Of a DNA stretch of 64,000 nucleotides, positions 11,346 through 22,799 are shown one piece after another. A program made the position numbers and the translations under genes. Under the pieces are notes generated by a model. That model did not search any database, was not told where the DNA came from, and saw nothing but the letters and a program-made list of their open reading frames with translations. Numbering within the stretch: the stretch's first letter is position 1; every line of letters starts with the position of its first letter. The stretch is taken from assembly GCA_018340805.1 (NCBI GenBank), contig JACMZG010001863.1:27428342-27492341 (forward strand), written 5' to 3'. Origin of the DNA: Microvelia longipes (taxonomy: Eukaryota > Arthropoda > Insecta > Hemiptera > Veliidae).

Positions 11346-11454
11346 CTTCTTAATCACTTTCTATCAATTTTATTCGTTTTCATTCTACATTACAAATAGT
11401 CCTAACAAATTATTCTGTATTACTTGAAATTTAAAGAATTTTTACTTTTCCTCA

Positions 11455-11660
11455 TTTCCCGTTATGTATATCTATGATTTTTGTTGGATCATAAAAGTTA
11501 AACACCATTGAGCGTGGTCAGTGCTGTATGGGAGACACTGAAAATGAAACGGAAAATACTATTTGAGGACGAGCGAAGCGAGTCCGAAGCTTGGAGGATG
11601 ATCGTAGCGAATCCGATGTAATGAGGAAAACTTTCGAGGTACACCGAACTCGATTTTTTT
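11455..11660 (+). repeat. RepA 3' half
   Basis: Matches the 3' part of the long copy at 47950-48183: TATATCTATGATTTTTGTTG, GATCATAAAAGTT, then a hairpin (TCAGTG at 11518 with CACTGA at 11536), GACGAGCGAAGCGAGTCC, ATCGTAGCGAATCCGATGTA, ATGAGGAAAAC and a closing CGATTTTTTTT. The 5' half is absent. Confidence 0.75.
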
Positions 11661-11664
11661 TACT

Positions 11665-11985
11665 ATTACTTACCTACTGTTGTAGGTATACAAAAATGTA
11701 TTGTGTTCACCCTTGAAATCCAAAATTGTTATTATAATTATTCGTTTCAGGCATTTTCATGACGTTTTAAGTGGTTTTAATAATGCTGTCTGTCTATGTG
11801 TGTGTGTCTGTGTCATGCATAACTCCAGTTGTGTTTACGGTGGACAGTAAAACTTTGGTCTGCTAGAGAGTAATACCACCTTGAGCTCGGCTTAATCATA
11901 ACATTCTAAGGACGAGCGAAGCGAACCCGAAGTTGAAAGGAAAAGGATTGAGATACTCTGTACCTGATGTTTCCAATAAATTTTT
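11665..11985 (+). repeat. RepA copy, 5' part fused to 3' end
   Basis: Begins directly after the previous piece: TACCTACTGTTGTAGGTATA, TTGTGTTCACC, ATTATTCGTTTCAGGC, TTTTCATGACG, then GTCTGTCTATGTGTGTGTG and AACTCCAGTTG. It jumps to GACGAGCGAAGCGAACCCGA and GATACTCTGTACC. The middle is deleted. Two RepA pieces in head-to-tail array suggest nested or tandem insertion. Confidence 0.7.
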
Positions 11986-11989
11986 CAAT

Positions 11990-12828
11990 TTTTCAATACT
12001 TTTAAAGATTATTTGCCTACAATAAATATGTATTTGACAATGTGCACATTCAGGTTAAAGTGACTCGGCGAACTTAATAGGATGCATCACCCAATGGTGA
12101 TACAATGTTAATCCTATTCATCATACATCATTGATAATATTCATAATTTCCAGTTTTTTATATTGAGGTCTCTCAAAGTGTTCTCCATAAACTGGATCGG
12201 GTAAAAATTGTGGGAGTTATTTGCTGAATACTATTTGAATGCCTGACTATCAGGCCGTTATGACAAGATAAAATGTACAGAAACAACAGTAAGTTACTCA
12301 GATTGGTTTAAATTAGTGTCATTGTAACTGTAATTCTAAAAAACAATTGTTAAAAGGTATTTGTTTAAAAAAAACCCTCTATAAGAATGGTGCGGCAATA
12401 GATGATAAGAAAATATTTATTTTTATTGTTCCTCAGGACTTCTTTAGACTTTAAACTTTTTTGCATATTTTTTTATAGGGTTGAGCAAATATTCTTAATG
12501 AAATCCATAAAATTTGGCCTCCCGTCTTTCCGCCACATAGAATTTCATGCCTCAACGACATCTTTTAACCTGAATCTGATCAGAAGCGAATACACAATTC
12601 TTTCTGGGTCGAACTATCTATAATCGCACATGTGCGGAATGTTCTAGAAGAAAATATATCTAAGTAGAAAAAAATTGTATTATGAATGCGCATATGATGT
12701 TATGAATGCTACTATAATATGAATAATAATAAGATACATAGTAATTTATCAATTCTTTTATTATCATAGCGAAATAAATTCTTTAAAGCCGTATTTACTT
12801 TTATTTTGCTTTCTTATCATCTTATAGT
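11990..12828. other. No clear gene; coding-like patch at 12121-12231
   Basis: The minus strand at 12121-12213 has an open frame reading PVYGEHFERPQYKKLE before a TGA, and another frame reads ENTLRDLNIKNW. Both look better than background, but no splice pair frames them in the phase needed by the gene at 9.5-11 kb. The plus ORF at 12402-12623 has no coding character. CGCACATGTGCG, a perfect 12-bp palindrome, lies near 12625. Confidence 0.3.
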
Positions 12829-13066
12829 AGCCGCCTTTGTGGTCTAGGTCGTTAAGGTGTCAGTTATTAAACAGACCTTTGACACCATGGAGGTCTAGGG
12901 TTCGCATCCCAGGTTACGCACTCAGTTTCTATAAGATTATTGTTCAAATAAACTGTCGCCAACTTTATAATACACTTTCAGCGTAACGGTTACCACTTAG
13001 GTGGTTTCCGCAGGGGTTATACCTGATGAGCCGCAAGGCTCTAAAAGGGTATTATTATTATTATAT
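12829..13066 (+). repeat. tRNA-derived SINE, near full length
   Basis: Plus-oriented. Box A region TGGTCTAGGTCGTTAAGG (about 12840) and box B GGTTCGCATCC (about 12899) are spaced about 58 bp apart, as in tRNA genes. The body has CTCAGTTTCTATAAGATTAT, CGCCAACTTTATAATACAC and CCGCAGGGG, then GATGAGCCGCAAGGCTC and a (TTA)n tail. Aligns with the inverted copies at 8389-8633 and 53943-54142. No ORF. Confidence 0.8.
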
Positions 13067-13069
13067 CTT

Positions 13070-14510
13070 CTATAATGGGAGAGGGAAGTATTCTAAAAGT
13101 GAAACGTAACACCGATTTTTTCATCTAAAGTTCACGTTTCAGCAGAACCCAAATAACGATAAAAAAAAGTTTGTGTGTTGTATTTATGTATGCATGAATA
13201 CATAGATGTGTGGGTGTATGTGCACTTTTTAGGTAAACTCAGTATAGACTGAACGCCTAAACAAAATTGGATGAAACTTGGTTCGAAAATAAAATTCTAT
13301 AAGAGGAAGAGTGATTACACTTCAATCAAAATATAATATGGCGTCTCAAAATTAAATTTTCTAAAAAGATTTGCAAAACAAAATTTGTTTTAAAATAACT
13401 TTTAATGCTAGTTTGAAGTGTTTTAAGTCCAGCATGAACTCAAACACATTATTTGAGACTAGCACAGCTCGCATGATTATCGCATGATATTATAAATTTT
13501 TAGGGATTAGAAACTTTATTTAATTCAAACAAAGAAGCTTAGTTCCATATTTAGCAGCTTAATTTTCAGCGAATTTCCAGAGGAGATATGAGCCTACGTA
13601 CCGATGTATGAGCTTAGTACGTTTATGTTACATTTATAGCCGCCAACTAAAAGGTATTAAAAAACTTTTGTATATACTTAAAATAAAAGCAGTTAACTTT
13701 TTAAAAAAGATTTTCTTTTTTTATTTAAAAAAAAATCAAATAATACATTAAGTTATCATTAAAGAAAAAAAAGTTTAAATAAATAATTAATTAAACTTAA
13801 TATGTAGGACTGGCTTACATGAAAACCGTGGGAAATTAAAAATTTTTTATTAAATAAATAAAAATAATATTTAAAAATAAATACAAAAATTACTGAATTA
13901 CACGATGCCAGTTTTCAATTCAGAACTCCATATTAAAAGGAACCTGTTTATAAAAAAAATCAAAGATAACTGGTTTTCTTCATATTAATTTGATGTCTTT
14001 CTTGTTTATGCGTGACTGGTTTAGTAGTAACACAACATTAAGATGTATAAATCATAATCTAATTTTAAATAAAATACAAATGGACTCATAGGTGTAATTT
14101 TGTGAAGAAAAATCGCTAAAATAGATTGGAAACATTTAGGATGTTCGAAATTGGCCACTAGCTACAATAAAAGCCTAATCTTCAAGATCTAGGCTAAACC
14201 AGCTTTAAGTGCAAAGGAACGGTCACCAGGCCAGGTACTAGAAGCGAACTATAGAGTGATTTTAAATTAGCTTATTATTTTCTGAATAGTAGCAAATAAA
14301 GTATAAGCTGCTAATCAGGTAAGCAAAATAAAATTATTATGAGTCTAATTATAATTAATTATTATTATAAGTCTGTTAATACCTAAAATAATTCTACCTA
14401 ATTAATTAAATTTACATCATATTCAAGCCATTGCAGGCTCACTGTTGTAATAAGAGATCATCCTCATGCATCCTATTTTATTTGAGACCTGTGTCCTCAA
14501 TGTTGTACAA
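13070..14510. other. No gene seen
   Basis: Mostly AT-rich. 13190-13300 has TGTGTG words and GGATGAAACTTGG, faintly like RepA's GTTGAAACTTGG segment. 14160-14260 is a little richer in G+C (GGTCACCAGGCCAGG) without an open frame worth calling. Confidence 0.4.
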
Positions 14511-14514
14511 AATA

Positions 14515-15150
14515 TGTCCTTATAAGCCTGGTTAGTTGCTTTCACGCTTGCCCTAATTTCATTAAAATAGTAGTGAAAGACGTAAATGCTTGAGCTCGCT
14601 ACGCTAGTCATAAAGAGATTAATATGATAAAAAAATAGATGTACCACTATTAATAGAGAATAATACTTAGATGCTTGCTAGATACATTATAATAAACTAA
14701 TTTATATATTACTAGAAATGTTAATGCATGGGCTTGCAACGCTCACCTTTGAAATTACTGGAATAAAAATGTAAGCTTGGATTCCCTATGTTCGACTTTA
14801 TGGGATTAATAATCAGAAATATATAAATACCATGGCTCGCTACGCTCGCCCTAAAAGTGTTAAGAGTGAGGGAAATGTAAAACCAGAGCTCGCTACACTT
14901 GCTCTACAGATAATAATAGTGCTGAAAGTGTATATACCGGAGCTCGCTACACTTGCCCTAAAGATAATAATAGTGCTGAAAGTGTATATACCGGAGCTCG
15001 CTACACTTGCCCTAAAGATAATAATAGTGCTGAAAGTGTATATAACGGAGCTCGCTACATTTGCCCTAAAGATAATAATAGTGCTGAAAGTGTATATACC
15101 GGAACTCTATAAGCTCGCCCTAAAGAGATTAATAGCGATAAAATGTAAAT
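14515..15150. repeat. 54-bp minisatellite with diverged flank units
   Basis: Core of about five units at 14880-15120, unit 54 bp, starting GGAGCTCGCTACACTTGCCC and containing ATAATAATAGTGCTGAAAG. Older units with CTCGCTACGCTAGTC or GGCTTGCAACGCTCACC extend left to about 14515. Because 54 is a multiple of 3, the plus strand stays open as an 18-residue repeat (PELATLALKIIIVLKVYI), an artefact and not a protein. The motif GCTCGCTACGCTCGCC also appears singly (inverse at 45120). Confidence 0.85.
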
Positions 15151-16540
15151 ACTGTAAAATGTAATGCGCCCTCCGCCCTTGAAGATACCCAGCGCCATCG
15201 AAAATATCCAGTCCGGGCCTGTAGATAGGTAAAACTAAGAAAGAGGCAACACCATTTTCTGACAACTTTTATAATAATTTTTGTTTACTATTAAATTTAA
15301 TGAAAATATTTATTTAACAAATAAGCAATTCTTTGTGTTTTTGGTGATTTTTAACAGAAAACTTTAAAATTATTAATCTGATAAAATGAACTTAATTAAA
15401 AAAATTTAAACAATAAAAATGCATAATAAACCAATTTCCTTTCAAATTAGTAACTTTTTTAAGTATAATTGTGCGATAGAAGGTTTTTTCGTACTAAAAA
15501 GTTTTGAGAAGTCTACATCTAAAAATTTTCAAGTATAGAAATCCATGTGAACAATCTTAATAGTAATTTTCTATAGAGGATGATAATGAAAGAGTAATGG
15601 GTGATGAATTTCCCAGGCTAATAATAAACTAAAAATCAAGGGGGGAGAGTGAAAATATACTTTAAGAATAAGATGGTTACTACTCTAAGTAACTAACTGA
15701 AGTTCTTATATGGTCTCCATTCACTCCATGCATAAAGTTACTTACTCTTTTTTACTGCACAATTTTCCCAGGCTAAAACAATAGCAAGATATACCATATT
15801 TAAAAAAACCTTCAGGATTTTTATTTATAATTTTCTGATTAACATTCACTAATTAAACTTTAAGAAGTTCAACAAACTTTAAGCGAACAAAAATAACACG
15901 AAAAACTAAAGGATTTTATGATTATCTTGCATGAAAAATAGGAGGAAAATTATTATAAATCATAATTATTATAAGAATAGGGTTTAATAATTATTTGCTA
16001 TTAAAAAAAAATAATGATAATTTATATAAAATAAATAATAAACTATTATCAAAAATAACAAACTGGAAAAGAGAAATTAAATTTCTTAGAACTGTGATGC
16101 AAATGATAAGCGTCAAAACTTAAAATATGAGCTTTCGAAATTATTGAACAAGAAGATGAAGTACTTATTTTTAGCGAATAAAATTACTTATTTTTCATGG
16201 CCATTAAAGTAAGTTCTTAAAACAAGTCGGAGGAAACCAAAAATTACATGTATTGGGCGTAGACCAAAGAATTATAAATTTATGTTCGAGGTGATAACCG
16301 AGGAAAGACAATCATTAGTTCCCAAGGCGTAGCCGAGGTCAATTGTTATTGTGAGGCTAAAAGAGCAACTAATCACGTGGTACTGTGTGAACCTGTTTCA
16401 GGCCAAAATAAGTTCTTTGAAGCTTAAAATAATAGATTTTTTTGGGCTAAAAAGGTAACCTCTCCATTCACCAGTGATACTTGTACCTACACCTTATTTT
16501 AAAATCCAGGGCTTCAGCTATAAGCTAAGCATATCAAACG
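15150..16540. other. No gene; possible 27-nt microexon at 15746-15772
   Basis: Minus-strand 15746-15772 is bounded by TTGTTTTAG|CC and AAAAGA|GTAAGTAAC and is 27 nt, phase 1 at both ends, reading WENCAVKK. The phase would join the 42-nt exon at 10906-10947 (making Asn). Microexon-like pairs arise easily in AT-rich DNA, so this is only a candidate. At 16260-16390 two GCGTAGCCGAGG-type words occur in an unassigned repeat. Confidence 0.2.
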
Positions 16541-16550
16541 GATGATTTTA

Positions 16551-16836
16551 ACTTTAGTCCCGTATTTTTACTTTTTACTCGAGTGTTTCACTTTAGTCCC
16601 GTATTTTTACTTTTTACTCGAGTATTTCACTTTAGTCCCGTATTTTTACTTTTTACTCGACTGTTTCACTTTAGTCCCGTATTTTTATTTTTTACTCGAG
16701 TGTTTCACTTTAGTCCCGTATTTTTACTTTTTACTCGAGCATTTCACTTTAGTCCCGTATTTTTACTTTTATTCCACAGCATTTTACTTCAGTCCCGTAT
16801 TTTTACTCCAGCATTTCACTTTAGTACCCGTATTAA
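16551..16836. repeat. 39-bp minisatellite
   Basis: About seven units of TTTAGTCCCGTATTTTTACT followed by TTTTACTCGAGTGTTTCAC, decaying at the right end. Unit length 39 keeps two plus frames open (13-residue LVPYFYFLLECFT repeat), which explains the 108- and 86-residue ORFs here. It is not a gene. Confidence 0.95.
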
Positions 16837-16839
16837 AAA

Positions 16840-18610
16840 GTAACCCCTTCTACTCTACTCAAACTTAGCCCCTTTTAGAGATCCTCCTAATACATTAATG
16901 AGTTCCTTAAAATCTCAAAAGAATTAAAGTACAATTACAATTAAAGTACGATTAAAGTTATAATATAAATAAAATATAAACATACTAACACAAAGCTAGA
17001 AAGAAGATTTAAGTAGAACAATTAACAAGATCCAAAAATGTAGGAGTTAATAGAGAACTATGTGGGAGTCATAGTTCATTTAAATAAATGACCATTATAA
17101 ATCAAATAATTATATACAATTTTAACTGTTTCTATACACACTAGACAAGAAACAGAATGTGGTGTTTTAGTTTACGCATTTTCCATTAAGATAACAATAA
17201 TAAAATTGTTTTAAGATTATGATTTCTTCTGATTTTATGATTAATGATTAATAAAAACAAAAGAAGATCGTGGTTTCATTCCTAATAGCATTGGATCGCG
17301 GGAATAGCTGAAATGTTTATTAATAAAATTTCTAATCGAGGTCCGCGTGTCGGGCGAATTTTTGATATATTTTCAAAGAGTTATCCCTTAGTCGATAGTA
17401 CATTAACGTTTATGCGTTACTGTTTGAGTGTAGAATGAGTGGAAGAATTAAGTGGTAGAATCACTACTTGTTACTCATGTCTCTGAAAATTTCAAAGAAA
17501 ATACGCATGTTTATTGGTTATACCAAACTATTTTCATTCCTGCAAAATCAGTTCTGCACATCATTTTGAGCAGACATTAAAGTTCAGTTCATGGGAGTCC
17601 TGAAATTGGTAGCTCATTTATTTTAAAAACCACTAAAAGTAATAAAAGCAATAAGTAGTAATGTAACACCTAGGCTATGAAACAGAAACTTGACCAAGAA
17701 ATTATTTGTTGTCCTACGAAGCAAACATCTCAAAGAAAAACCGCCTGGCTAGCGGTCCTTAGCGCAAAAAGTATTTAGTTGTAATTAACTTATATAATGC
17801 AAAAATGAACGATAAAAATTTCGACGGCATCAAAATTTGAACCTGTGCCTCAGGATCTGAGTACTACTTTTCCATTCATTAGCGAATTTTTCAATAGGAA
17901 TGCGTTAAAGCAAATAACGCGTCTTCTTCGAATGTCTTTCTTAGATCCTCATCAATTTATCTCATTAAAGATTTTTTATGATAGTTAAAATAACAGTATA
18001 GTCACAAATGTCGTTAATTTTTGTAACAAGCAATATACAAATTAGGTCATTTAACAATTTTTATTGTTACACACAATAAAATATTTTAAACTTTTAATAT
18101 TTAATGAAATTGCTTTAAAATGTTATATTATTTAAAACGAAAAACATTCCATAAATGTTTAATATTAAAATAATTCATTTGAAGCATTATAATTTGTCAC
18201 CCTAGAAACAAAATAAATATTAAACTTCTACTTTAATTAAAGCAAAAATTGTTTCTCTTAATACCGAAAATAAAATTGAAAGACAGATTAAATTTGCTTT
18301 TCAAAAAGATTAAATACAGGAAAATTACCAAATAATCAAGGTAATGAATTTCATAATAGGGGCCCACACAAATCTTAGAAATGAAGGAATATAATAATTT
18401 TCTCTAATTATGATTTTAAACTCTATTCTAAAAATAAAGTCATCATGTCTCAGATTGGAGGCTTAAGGCTTATTGAAAATCATACACATCAAAATATTTA
18501 AATTTTTTGAATGTTTTGAAAAACATTTTGAGTTTAATATGTATGTGAAGTTTCATCAGAAAATGACGCCTCTGAGGTTATTTTTATGACAGAAGTAGTA
18601 GAGGAGAGTG
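16840..18610. other. No gene; repeat fragment at 17335-17480
   Basis: GGTCCGCGTGTCGGGCGAATT at 17340 resembles GGTCTGTATGCCGGGCGAATT at 35905, so an unassigned repeat is shared. ACCGCCTGGCTAGCGGT at about 17741 is a small hairpin. Otherwise AT-rich without coding character. Confidence 0.4.
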
Positions 18611-18618
18611 GGGAATAG

Positions 18619-18643
18619 ACACACACACAGAAATATATATATA

Positions 18644-18699
<56 letters not shown>
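18619..18699. repeat. (AC)n(AT)n compound microsatellite
   Basis: A short AC run (18619-18629) passes into about 68 bp of alternating AT with one TT phase switch near 18650. Overlapping ORFs on the minus strand (YIYIYI repeats) are artefacts. A separate (ATT)n run lies at 18926-18948. Confidence 0.97.
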
Positions 18700-18701
<2 letters not shown>

Positions 18702-19664
18702 ACAAGAAGGCTTTCCCGAATCGAAATGAAAATTGTTATATGGTGGGATAGTTGGGAATGAGCAGCCCATTTGTGAAATATTCGTATAATCAAAATTTTT
18801 AAATTGGAAATGACGTTTAAAGAAGATGTTGTATAATGTAAAGCTGTTAGCATTTTAAATCGATTAAGAACGGTTTCATCTGAAATCAGACCATCCTAAG
18901 TAGTAGAAATAACACATATAACACATTATTATTATTATTATTATTATTGATGATTGGGGTTGGAGTCATATAACACATACTCATACTTACATACATAAAT
19001 AACCATTTTTAGTAAGAGACCAAAAGAACAGAATCGATCTCCCCACTCTACTACCTCATTTGAACTGTTGGATATAATTTTCTAAATCTAATATTAGATA
19101 CATAACTTTGAAATATCATGTTGGTAAAACTGTAACATCTCGAAGAATAAAACGAATATGAAAAATTTATTAGAAAAATGTGTTCGGTATTTTATGTAAA
19201 ATTAAGTATTTAAATTAAAATTAATAATTTCCGTTTAATCCTTCTTTTATTAATATTCCTACATGAACAACATTATAAGCACCATTTTCTGATAAGGATT
19301 CGCTAAAAATACATTAATGATGTTATTTATTATTTATTTATTATATAAATAAATATAATTACAAAATGATAATTTTTTTCCTAATCTGAGCAAATAAAAG
19401 ATAAAACTTGATAAATTATACATAAAAAAGCATCTACCATAAGTTAAAAATGAAAAACGATTCAATAAAACTGTCTATACTGTACAACCGCTAACCGCAT
19501 TTTACTGAACTATTACCAACTGGAAATGAATGCAAATTTATCACTAATTTAATGGCTATAAAAGGTTTTAAACAGCAATAGATGAGCTCAGAGAGGTAAT
19601 TTCGAAATATGCAACAGTATAAACCTCAAATAAATGAATCTGTATCATGAAACAAAATACACTA

Positions 19665-20240
19665 GTCCTTACTTTATACCGAAGGAAAAAGTATTGTGTG
19701 TTCACTAAAAATTCGAAACCGAAAATTCTCTTGACTTTTAGTTTTATTTGTTCGTAAGACATCCTGAATGGTTTTAGCAAAGTCTGTTTGTGTGAGTGTG
19801 TGTCTTTTATTATTATAGCTTCCGGTGTATCTATGCTAGAGAGTTGAAACTTAGTGCGAAAAATCAATCATAGGGTCTAGTTGTGTTATCCAAAAAATAA
19901 CAGTTTTATGACATTATAGTTCGAAAATAATGACAGCAAAATCAGGATTTGTTATTTTTGATAATTTACTTAGTATATTAATTAAATAAATCAAGACATT
20001 AGGTAAGAAAAAAAATCGATTCGAGATATGGCAATCTTGCATTTATATAAAAGATCAACTCATGTGCCAAGTTTCATCTCATAATCAGCATTGATTAATT
20101 TCTTATCGAGTGACTTGAATACGTTTTTTAAAATTAATTTATTTGCAATATAAATTTAGTGATATTTAAATTCCGAAGACGAGCAAAGTAGAGAGGATAA
20201 ACGTAGCGAATTCGATGTCCTAAGGAACACATATATTTTT
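19665..20240 (+). repeat. RepA dispersed repeat copy
   Basis: Segments in family order: TATACCGAAGGAAAAAGTAT, TTGTGTGTTCACTAAAAATT, CGAAACCG, GTCTGTTTGTGTGAGTGTG, CTATGCTAGAGAGTTGAAAC, AATCAATCATAGGG, CTAGTTGTGTTATCC, ATGTGCCAAGTTTCATCTCA and a 3' end with GACGAGCAAAGTAGAGAGG then CGTAGCGAATTCGATG. It is one of the more complete copies (about 575 bp). Confidence 0.75.
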
Positions 20241-22620
20241 TTAAATAAAAAAATTTCTTTATTTAATCAGAGAAAAACATACATACTTCATTAAAAAACA
20301 AATAATAAAAACATTTCTTGGTTACAAGAATTAATGTTTTTGGATTATTATTCACTATAAGATGTTAGCCATGTGCTGTGGATAGCAGTCTTTCTTCAAG
20401 ACTCTCTTTTATTTATTTTATATGGCAGAAATGTTTTTTATAACATTTCTACACCAAATGGTCGCAAAATATTTTTATCCGCAACTTTGGTCGTTAATAA
20501 GGTTTTCATAATTAGCGTCCTTGTCCCGTATATGTATTATATCCCTTACAAAGAAAATTTTATCTCGAGTAAGAAAAACTTTTTTTTTCTCTTTCTTGAT
20601 CTGTAAATAACTATTTTCTATTTTTTTATTATTGTTCTTCATAATTTAAACTGTGTAATATTTTTTTACTGTAAACATAAAACTGGTTTGAGTTCCGAAT
20701 CTTGCTACTCTGAAATAAAGAGATAAACGTTTTTATGTCTCGCCGTGTTTGCATACAATAGACCGTAGTGTCTTTTTAGTTCGATATAAAAACGATCAGT
20801 GAAATCTGTCGAACTAAAAGATGCTGACATATTATTGAATAAAGATATAGGAAAAAATATAAGAGCTATTGAAATAAAATATGTGGGAAGTTACCAACCT
20901 CGCATGTTTTTTTTTAATTTTAAGTAGTGAAAGGGTGTATTATTTATGTCGAGTTTTTTAAACAATCTAATAGAGAGATCAAATTATATTATAGTATTGA
21001 AAGTGAAATCTCAAATAAAAAAATTTAACAATGGATAATAAACATATAAAACGCAAAAAATACGGTATGAGCGAGCTATAAAACAGTTGATTCTATTTAA
21101 CTCGAAGTTATAAATACACTTATTTATAACTGCAGTCTTCCATGAATTAAGTTGAATTTTTATTTATTATTTTTTTTTTATTTATTTATAGTTAACGGCG
21201 TGAGCCAATATACAAAAATTTACAAAATTAAGATAAAAAAAATAAGTTAAAGAATAAATTAGTAGAAAACATCAAAATGGAAAATTTAACAAGACTATAA
21301 AATAAATAAAAAATGCAATTAGTCCTAATCACAATAGCACCTAACTATTCGCGATTCAAAGAGGTAGTTGTCAGGTTGGCAATACCAATGGCGGGAAAAC
21401 AAAAAGGTGATAAACAATTTTCCATCATTTTTTTCCATGGGAGCCAATTGAAATTGTTCAATTATTTATTTATTGTAACTTAATTTGTGATAAATGAGTT
21501 AAAAATGATAGACGACCATTTGTGCTTATAAAAATTGTCAATATTTCATGGATAAATACTTTGATTTATTACTGAAATATAGAATCAGGCTCTTATCAGT
21601 ACACACTTGAATTTGATAATTTTTAAGCTGGTATTTACCGCTTTTAAAAATATAAAACCGTGTTTTATATTAAACTGTGATTAAAAAAATTGTTTAATAT
21701 TAAACAAGTCACACTTCATAACGTAACATATATCGTCTTATCAGTTAATTTAAATACATGTTACAATTAATTCAAACAATTTAATGCAATAAAAGAGTAA
21801 TTTAGTGAGTTAGTTAAACTTAAATTATTCAAAAGTAAAATTAATTAACAGTAAATAAAATAAAACACTGTTGTGATTTTCACCTTCTTATCAGTTTATT
21901 TAAAACCTCGAAAGCTCGTGACAAACCATTAAAAGTTTTTTTTTAATGAAATAGTGACTTAAATGAGTTTAAAAACCCTAAAATTAATTAAAATAAATCA
22001 CTTCAAGAAAAAATATAAAGGTAAATCGTAATAAAATAAGCAAAAAATTAAGAAACCTAAATACATCATCTTTCGTTATCAATTTCTTATCAGCGACGGT
22101 GGCGCTGATGAATTTGAATCACGAATATATGTATGGTTGGAAATATTATTACATATTACTCATGGACTCTTATGTTGACTATAAGGATAATATACATGTC
22201 GGCCTTTGGAAATATATACCCTGAGATTATACACCCCTATCTTTGGCGCTCGGTTAATGTAGGGTATTTCTACTACAAGTTGATTTAATAAAATGAACAC
22301 GTAGTTCTTAAGTCTCATAAAATCCTAATTACAAATCATGCTAGGCTATTTCTTAAACTCTGTTAGAACACAGACATATTGAAAACGCACTTAAGGCAAC
22401 CACATTCAAATCTACGTAATGATAGAGATAAATAATTATTATGAGCCCACGACTTGGATTAGCTTAACATTTAACACTTATGCCAAGTATGAATTATAGG
22501 TATAATTATTTTTCATTTCTTATATTTTTAACGTCCTAATCTTAAAGAAATTACAAAGAGAGAAAATTAATGAGTATAAAACTTTGTAAAACGTGGGTGA
22601 AAATCTTGAAATAATTATTA
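20241..22620. other. No gene seen
   Basis: Only short AT-rich ORFs (for example 20373-20606, hydrophobic, no motif). Small richer patches at 21340-21440 and 22080-22270 (GCGACGGTGGCGCTGATG; CTATCTTTGGCGCTCGG) are unassigned. Confidence 0.4.
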
Positions 22621-22639
22621 GAACTAAAAGGAAATAAAG

Positions 22640-22765
22640 AAGGTACTGACTGAGTTGAGAAGTGACTCTAATAAAGGGTACAAGGAAGAAGTCAAGGCCA
22701 GCTGCAGACACCTGGCCTCGGGTTGGGCCTCCGCTCCCACAGGGATCACAGAGAACCTTTAAAAC
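22640..22765. other. GC-rich patch, unassigned
   Basis: About 120 bp with AAGTCAAGGCCAGCTGCAG and CTGGCCTCGGGTTGGGCC inside AT-rich DNA. The minus frame reads LCDPCGSGGPTRGQVSAAG in an ORF of 92 residues (22520-22798) whose remainder is low-complexity. No splice sites frame it. A transposon end or decayed exon are both possible. Confidence 0.3.
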
Positions 22766-22799
22766 TACTTTAATAAGATAAAAACATCCACTCATCAAT

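Noticed and set aside
11660..11695. Strong minus-strand splice donor CAGTAG|GTAAGTAATA
   Set aside because: It lies at the start of a RepA copy, so the match belongs to a repeat rather than to an exon boundary.
14832..15164. 110-residue ORF with PELATLALKIIIVLKVYI repeats
   Set aside because: The frame is open only because the 54-bp tandem unit is a multiple of 3 and lacks stops in that frame; the DNA is a minisatellite.
16542..16868. Overlapping 108- and 86-residue repeat ORFs
   Set aside because: The 39-bp minisatellite keeps two frames open at once; a real coding repeat would not favour two frames equally.
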